A stretch of 18,901 nt of DNA from positions 1 through 18,901 of the forward strand of contig CAAFJI010000132.1 of NCBI GenBank assembly GCA_900763175.1. Reading direction: 5' to 3'. Source of the stretch: Lachnospiraceae bacterium (GTDB lineage Bacteria > Bacillota > Clostridia > Lachnospirales > Lachnospiraceae). The position numbers and the translations under genes are program-made. A model generated the notes under the pieces. It was not told where the DNA came from, did not search any database, and saw nothing but the letters and a program-made list of their open reading frames with translations. How positions within the stretch are numbered: position 1 is the first letter of the stretch; every line of letters begins with the position of its first letter. Shown piece by piece: positions 15,127 through 18,901 of this stretch.

Positions 15127-15531
15127 TCAGTGTCTCTGTCCGTCCTGATGGTGGATGTAACAGATGATGAATTTTTGCCCGTCAGCCTCATTTCTGATGC
15201 TCAGGCGGTGTTTTTCCTTATAAAATATGGCATTCGCCAGCAGAACTGCCAGCATGACGATTACCAGGACAAGCACCTGACTGCCCTGCTGTCTGAGACG
15301 CTGGTCCGTCTCAATGTGCACGGACATCTGCAAAGGACTGGTAAGCTCCTCCGCATTATTCTGGGTGCTTCTGGAAAACTCTGGTGAGATTAAAGATGCG
15401 GAAGCCGGAACTAACTCTGAAACGTGCAGAACGCTCTCCGCCTCCATACTGGCAAAGCCTGCACATAAAACCGTCATCATTATCCCTAGTGCAAAACAGA
15501 TATAACGATTCCATTTCATGGTTCTGCCCAT
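15127..15531 (-). CDS. Two-helix membrane protein, hypothetical
   Basis: The 134-aa protein has an N-terminal hydrophobic segment (about 10-27, YICFALGIMMTVLCAGFA) that could be a signal peptide or anchor. A hydrophilic Ser/Glu-rich stretch of about 55 residues follows, then a clear membrane helix (86-103, VLVLVIVMLAVLLANAIF), and a basic cytoplasmic tail ending in FIICYIHHQDGQRH. I do not recognise a family. ATG 15531 is chosen since GAGGTG lies 7 nt upstream; ATG 15519 is an alternative. It has a good promoter of its own and is co-directional with the microprotein and transporter genes downstream, so it may belong to the same transcript. Confidence 0.65.
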   Translation of the reverse strand: MGRTMKWNRYICFALGIMMTVLCAGFASMEAESVLHVSELVPASASLISPEFSRSTQNNAEELTSPLQMSVHIETDQRLRQQGSQVLVLVIVMLAVLLANAIFYKEKHRLSIRNEADGQKFIICYIHHQDGQRH

Positions 15532-15567
15532 CGCTTTTCACCTCGATACCAGAAAAAATTTGCTTTT

Positions 15568-15596
15568 ATAATAGCAGATTCAACATCCTTTTTCAA
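15568..15596 (-). promoter_or_regulatory. Promoter of the 134-aa membrane protein gene
   Basis: On the minus strand TTGAAA (15591-15596) and TATTAT (15568-15573) are separated by exactly 17 nt, and the start codon lies about 37 nt downstream. Both boxes are close to the vegetative consensus. Confidence 0.7.
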
Positions 15597-15668
15597 CTAT
15601 TTTTCGACGAAATTGTCACAATTTGAAACAGTTTTGTTGTGGTTTTTTTGCAAAAAAGGATCCTGCTT

Positions 15669-15735
15669 GCAGGATTCTCCGCCTGCGGCGGGTCGCTTCA
15701 GCGACATCTACCTTTCCGCCGCAGTGCAATCCTGC
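15669..15735. repeat. Nested palindromic element (67 nt)
   Basis: Three nested stems are perfect: GCAGGATT/AATCCTGC (15669-15676 with 15728-15735), CTGCGGCGG/CCGCCGCAG (15683-15691 with 15716-15724) and GTCGCT/AGCGAC (15692-15705). Alternative shorter hairpins at both ends (ATCCTGC/GCAGGAT at 15660-15675; GCCC/GGGC at 15734-15744) are each followed by six T, one on each strand, so it could also act as a terminator in either direction. No gene lies in 15532-15856. The rest of that gap is the promoter above, the R2 copy and the metQ terminator. Confidence 0.7.
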
Positions 15736-15745
15736 CCGGTAGGGC

Positions 15746-15794
15746 TTTTTTATGCAATATGGGATTCCAACGAAATTTCCCATTGCATAAAAAA
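15746..15794. repeat. R2 terminator-adjacent repeat, copy 2, in a long hairpin
   Basis: The R2 core (15761-15793) matches 2295-2327. Here it sits in a long hairpin: a 13-nt arm (15746-15758) pairs perfectly with 15782-15794, and GGGA (15761-15764) pairs with TCCC (15778-15781). Its A-run (15789-15794) is the T-run of the metQ terminator on the minus strand, so the two hairpins compete for the same bases. Confidence 0.65.
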
Positions 15795-15831
15795 GGCCGG
15801 TGGGTTCCTGATTTCAGGGACTCTCCGGCCT
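15789..15831 (-). terminator. Rho-independent terminator of metQ
   Basis: On the minus strand AGGCCGG pairs with CCGGCCT (15825-15831 with 15794-15800), with an inner TCCCTGA/TCAGGAA-type stem, followed by six T (15789-15794). It lies 25 nt past the metQ stop codon. Confidence 0.88.
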
Positions 15832-15856
15832 ATAAAAAGGGGTACGGGTTTACTGA

Positions 15857-16774
15857 TTATTCAGCGTCCTCTGCCTCTGCATCAGCACTGTCGTCAGCTG
15901 CCTCTTCTGTGTCAGCCTCTTCCTCGTCTGCTGCATCAGTATCATCTGCTGCGTCTGCGCTGTCCTCGAAAGGAATTACAGCACCGTCATATTTCTCGTT
16001 AATGAAGTCTTTGATCTCATCAGATTTTAATACGTCTACAAGAGCTTTGATCTTGTCGCTGTTCTCGTTTCCTTCTTTTACAGCAATAACATTTACATAA
16101 GTCTTGGCAGCCTCAGAATCAGATTTCTCGTAAGCAAGTGCATCCTTTGCTACAGAGTATCCGGCCTGAAGTGCATAGTTTCCATTAAGAACGATGTAAG
16201 AGGTCTCCTCTGCAACTCTTGCGACCTGCTCTGCTGCCAGCTCAACGATCTCTACATTGTGTGGGTTCTCAGCAATATCATTTACAGTAGCTTCCAGTCC
16301 AACCCCATCTTTCAGAGTGATGATTCCATTGTCCTGAAGGAGAAGAAGAGCTCTTGCCTCATTTGTAGTATCGTTTGGTACTGCAATAGTATCTCCATCT
16401 TCAATATCATCAAGGCTTGATTTTGTTCCTGGATAAATTCCGAATGGCTCATAGTGGATTCCGCCAGCGTTTACAAGGTGTGTTCCTTTTTCCTCGTTGA
16501 AGCTCTCAAGATATGGGATGTGCTGGAAGTAGTTTGCATCGAAATCTCCGCTCTCTACAACCTCGTTTGGCTGTACATAATCATCAAATACAGTAACCTC
16601 AAGGTCATAGCCCTCTGCCTCAAGAAGTGGCTTAGCCTCCTCAAGGATCTCAGCGTGTGGTGTCTCAGATGCTGCTACTGTGATGGTCTTGTCATCATCT
16701 GCGAAAACTACAGATGTCCCAACGGTTCCGAATACCAATGCTCCTGTAAGTGCTGCTGCGATTAATTTTTTCAT
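15857..16774 (-). CDS. metQ: MetQ methionine ABC transporter substrate-binding protein
   Basis: The 305-aa protein is the extracellular methionine-binding component of the MetNIQ importer (NlpA/MetQ family). It shows the family patterns TVAASETPHAEIL, FDANYFQHIPYLESFN, GIYPGTKSSLDDI and NDTTNEARALLLLQ. Two features are odd. The signal peptide (1 to about 25) ends VVFA-DDD and has no lipobox Cys; the protein contains no Cys at all, although most Gram-positive MetQ proteins are lipid-anchored. The last 36 or so residues are almost only D, A, E and T. AGGAGG lies 9 nt before ATG 16774. It is separated from metI by a 179-nt structured gap and ends at a strong terminator. Confidence 0.93.
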   Translation of the reverse strand: MKKLIAAALTGALVFGTVGTSVVFADDDKTITVAASETPHAEILEEAKPLLEAEGYDLEVTVFDDYVQPNEVVESGDFDANYFQHIPYLESFNEEKGTHLVNAGGIHYEPFGIYPGTKSSLDDIEDGDTIAVPNDTTNEARALLLLQDNGIITLKDGVGLEATVNDIAENPHNVEIVELAAEQVARVAEETSYIVLNGNYALQAGYSVAKDALAYEKSDSEAAKTYVNVIAVKEGNENSDKIKALVDVLKSDEIKDFINEKYDGAVIPFEDSADAADDTDAADEEEADTEEAADDSADAEAEDAE

Positions 16775-16800
16775 AATGTTTTTCCTCCTCTTATATGCAA

Positions 16801-16941
16801 GCGGATATTCGCAATCCGCTTCGCTACTTGTTCATAACCGAATAACTGCTCCGCAGTTCATCAGAAGGAGCTTTGCTCCTCCTGATACAAGCAAGTCCCC
16901 TCCCACCGCTTACTGCTTTTCGCAACTGAAGCAGGGGACTT
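16801..16941. repeat. Multi-hairpin element between metI and metQ
   Basis: Four hairpins follow in series: GCGGAT/ATCCGC (16801-16819), AACTGC/GCAGTT (16844-16858), AGGAGC/GCTCCT (16866-16880) and AAGTCCCCT/AGGGGACTT (16893-16941). The stretch ATATTCG.AATCCGCT then TCGCTACTT.TCATA recurs, with a hairpin inserted, in the element at 13353-13542, so the two share a module. No T-run follows, so it is not a plain terminator. Confidence 0.65.
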
Positions 16942-16953
16942 ACTTGATTCGGA

Positions 16954-17613
16954 TTACTTTCTCTTATCCAGCTTATTGGCGATCAACATTCCAATCGTCT
17001 GGAAAATCTGTACCAGTAATACCAGAAGGATTACGGTAACGATCATGATATCTGCCTGCCAGCGGTGATAACCATAACGGATGGCAATATCTCCAAGTCC
17101 GCCGCCGCCAACAGTACCTGCCATTGCGGAATAGCCAAGAATTGTTCCCACAACAATGGTTGCTCCGGAAATCAGTGAGGTTCTTGCCTCAACCAGCATA
17201 ACCTTGAAAACAATCTGAAGATTGGTTGCTCCCATAGACCTTGCCGCCTCGATAACCCCCGGATCCACCTCATTAAGTGAGGATTCCACCATTCGTGCAA
17301 TAAAAGGGATCGCCGCTATGGTAAGGGGAACGATGGTTGCAGTTGTTCCGTAGCTTTTTCCTACCAGAAATCTGGTGAACGGAATCAGCAGGATCAAAAG
17401 GATCAGGAATGGAATGCTTCGGAAAATATTGGCAAGCACATCCAGGATCTTGTAGAGAACTGCATTGGGCCGCAGGCCTTCTTTATCGGATACTTTCAGC
17501 AGAATACCAAGAGGCATTCCGAAAATATATCCAAACAGGGTCGAAACCAATGTCATATATAAGGTTTCCCAGACACCTGCAATAATCATATCAATTACTT
17601 CCTGTGTCCACAT
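16954..17613 (-). CDS. metI: MetI methionine ABC transporter permease
   Basis: The 219-aa inner-membrane permease of the methionine importer has five hydrophobic helices. It carries the EAA coupling loop, EAARSMGATNLQIVFKVMLVEA, read here as EAARSMGATN (about 123-132) with the conserved Gly, which docks on MetN. The N-terminus (TLYMTLVSTLFGYIFGMPLG) and the YSAMAGTVGGGGLGDIAIRYGY motif are typical of MetI. ATG 17613 lies 2 nt after the metN stop; its ribosome binding site (GGGGAGG) is inside the last codons of metN, so the two are translationally coupled. Length is normal for the family. Confidence 0.94.
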   Translation of the reverse strand: MWTQEVIDMIIAGVWETLYMTLVSTLFGYIFGMPLGILLKVSDKEGLRPNAVLYKILDVLANIFRSIPFLILLILLIPFTRFLVGKSYGTTATIVPLTIAAIPFIARMVESSLNEVDPGVIEAARSMGATNLQIVFKVMLVEARTSLISGATIVVGTILGYSAMAGTVGGGGLGDIAIRYGYHRWQADIMIVTVILLVLLVQIFQTIGMLIANKLDKRK

Positions 17614-17615
17614 AA

Positions 17616-18635
17616 TCAGTTCGCCTCCCCTATCTCAAGTCCATGTTCTGTAAGATATTCCTTCATTTCCTTTACATGAACACTGTCGCCCATAAACTGA
17701 AGGATCATCTCTCCTTTGGCAACGCCGCCTACATTCTTGGTATCTGCCTTCAGGATGTTTACAGGTTCCTGGAAAGTAAGTATAAGGTTTGCAATAACCG
17801 GCTCAAATGCGGAGTTTTCGGAAAATACGATTCGTATCTTCTCTCCACTGTGAATCTCTGCCTGTGTGGAAGGCTTGCTTTCCACATCAGATCCGGTATC
17901 ACGGCTGATCAGTTCCTTTGCCACCTGGGATTTCGGATGGCTGAAAATATCAGCTACAAGTCCTTTCTCCTGTACCACACCGTCTTTCATGATTGCTACG
18001 TGAGTACAAATCTCACGGACAACGGACATCTGGTGGGTGATAATAACAATGGTAATTCCAAATTTCCTGTTGATGTTTTGCAGAAGCTCCAGGATGGAGG
18101 AAGTGGTCTGGGGATCCAGTGCACTTGTGGCCTCATCACAGAGAAGGATCTGCGGGTCGGATGCCAGTGCTCTTGCAATAGCAACTCGCTGCTTCTGTCC
18201 ACCGGAAAGCTGTGCGGGATAAGCTTTTGCCTTATCAGCAAGTCCTACGATTTCCAGAAGCTCCAGTGCCTTGTCTCTGGCTTCTTTTTTGCTTTTCCCC
18301 TGAATGTAAAGGGGAAAACAGACATTTTCCAGTACGTTCTTCTGCATCAGCAAATTGAAATGCTGAAAAATCATACCGATTTTTTCGCGCTCCTTGCGAA
18401 GTTCTTTTGCTGAAAAATCACTAAGGGATTTTCCATCTATCAGAACACTACCTTCTGAAGGAACCTCCAGAAAGTTCATACAGCGCACCAGAGTACTTTT
18501 TCCTGCACCGGACATTCCGATGATTCCGTAAATATCCCCGGAATCGATGGACAGGTTGACCTTTTTCAGTGCCTGTACAGAGCCATCCTTTGTCTCAAAG
18601 GTTTTACTCACATCCTTGATTAAAATAGAAGACAT
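17616..18635 (-). CDS. metN: MetN methionine ABC transporter ATP-binding protein
   Basis: The 339-aa ATPase has Walker A GMSGAGKST (40-48), a Q-loop in MIFQHFNLL, the ABC signature LSGGQKQR, Walker B ILLCDEATSALDP and the switch His in IITHQ. The last 75 or so residues (from about IRIVFSENSAFEP) form the ACT-like NIL domain, which in MetN proteins binds methionine and inhibits transport when internal methionine is high. ATG 18635 is chosen since GAGG lies 6 nt upstream; the ATG at 18665 would add ten residues rich in K, N and R without a site. It is the first gene of metN-metI-(gap)-metQ and is preceded by an operator-bearing promoter. Confidence 0.95.
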   Translation of the reverse strand: MSSILIKDVSKTFETKDGSVQALKKVNLSIDSGDIYGIIGMSGAGKSTLVRCMNFLEVPSEGSVLIDGKSLSDFSAKELRKEREKIGMIFQHFNLLMQKNVLENVCFPLYIQGKSKKEARDKALELLEIVGLADKAKAYPAQLSGGQKQRVAIARALASDPQILLCDEATSALDPQTTSSILELLQNINRKFGITIVIITHQMSVVREICTHVAIMKDGVVQEKGLVADIFSHPKSQVAKELISRDTGSDVESKPSTQAEIHSGEKIRIVFSENSAFEPVIANLILTFQEPVNILKADTKNVGGVAKGEMILQFMGDSVHVKEMKEYLTEHGLEIGEAN

Positions 18636-18678
18636 GTCATTCCTCTTTCCTTTTGATTGATTCATCGTCGATAAAGTT

Positions 18679-18708
18679 ACTATAACACTTTTGTATGAAA
18701 AGTGTTAA
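18679..18708 (-). promoter_or_regulatory. metN promoter with an operator palindrome between its boxes
   Basis: On the minus strand TTAACA (18703-18708) and TATAGT (18679-18684) are 18 nt apart, each five of six to consensus. Between and over them lies a perfect 9-bp inverted repeat, AACACTTTT (18684-18692) and AAAAGTGTT (18698-18706), with a 5-nt centre. This is a classic position for a repressor operator. The leader to ATG 18635 is only about 40 nt, too short for an S-box or T-box. Confidence 0.72.
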
Positions 18709-18724
18709 TTCTTAAAATTTAGTG

Positions 18725-18751
18725 CTGGTTATAGTTTTATGCTATAACCAG
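18725..18751. promoter_or_regulatory. Palindrome upstream of the metN promoter
   Basis: CTGGTTATAG (18725-18734) and CTATAACCAG (18742-18751) form a perfect 10-bp inverted repeat with a 7-nt centre, about 17 nt upstream of the metN -35 box. It could be a second regulator site or the weak terminator of a gene beyond the window. Confidence 0.5.
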
Positions 18752-18761
18752 ACGGTTTTCT

Positions 18762-18901
18762 AGAGCGTGTTTGAAAAAGGCTTTCTGCAAGATGTGCGTC
18801 ACAATTTGTGGGAGATTTCACCCGGATGAGGGCGCCGTAGCGGGCTACGGCAACCGAATTCGGGTGAAATATACCGCAAAGTGGGGCGTGCAGATTGCAG
18901 G
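18762..18901 (+). repeat. R1 structured repeat, copy 3 (right end cut off by window)
   Basis: It starts with the left terminal inverted repeat AGAGCGTGTTTGAAAAA (18762-18778), complementary to the right end of copy 1 (130-146). From 18778 on it equals positions 1-124 except at 18864 (G here, A at 87), where this copy keeps the inner stem fully paired. It lies upstream of the metN promoter, about 50 nt beyond the -35 box. Confidence 0.85.

Noticed and set aside
18636..18678. S-box or T-box leader before metN
   Set aside because: Only about 40 nt separate the promoter from the start codon, and none of the conserved motifs are present.

Overview
The window looks like chromosomal DNA of a low-to-mid GC anaerobic Firmicute, most likely a gut Lachnospiraceae (Blautia/Mediterraneibacter-like). 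This rests on the gene families (JetA/DUF4194/JetC, a DUF6483-like protein, a Nif11-like small protein, a cytidylate kinase-like protein), strong AGGAGG-type ribosome binding sites and short dense operons. Genus is an inference; there is no rRNA or marker gene here.

Layout. (1) 1-2364: one plus-strand gene, an intracellular GH13 amylase-family enzyme with a low-complexity tail, flanked by two copies of a structured repeat (R1) and closed by a terminator shared with the convergent next operon. (2) 2343-3336, minus: a Nif11-like small protein and an AlkD-like DNA glycosylase, with their own promoter. (3) 3561-12519, minus: a tight cluster read in the order DUF6483-like protein, 815-aa transglutaminase-like protein, TraX-family membrane protein, jetA, jetB, jetC. 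Gaps within it are 36, 19 and 16 nt, followed by two overlaps. No jetD nuclease gene is present on either side. (4) 12606-15531, minus: a cytidylate kinase-like protein, an ArsB/NhaD-type ion transporter, a 31-aa one-helix membrane microprotein whose stop codon overlaps the transporter start (ATGA), a possible structured leader, and a 134-aa two-helix membrane protein. (5) 15857-18708, minus: the methionine importer metN-metI-metQ, with a palindromic operator inside the metN promoter and no room for an S-box riboswitch.

The least ordinary content lies between genes. The R1 element occurs three times (window start, after the amylase stop codon, window end). Its sequence differences include four compensatory base-pair changes, it has 17-bp terminal inverted repeats, and tandem G.A pairs interrupt its long outer stem, so it is MITE-like in form and RNA-like in its constraint. 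At least three other palindromic families or modules fill the gaps at 13353-13542, 15669-15794 and 16801-16941, and some share modules. A short repeat (R2) lies just beyond the terminator of two unrelated genes, in the same orientation.

The window starts and ends inside R1 copies; its first and last 124 bases differ at one position. This is what a draft contig broken at a dispersed repeat would look like.
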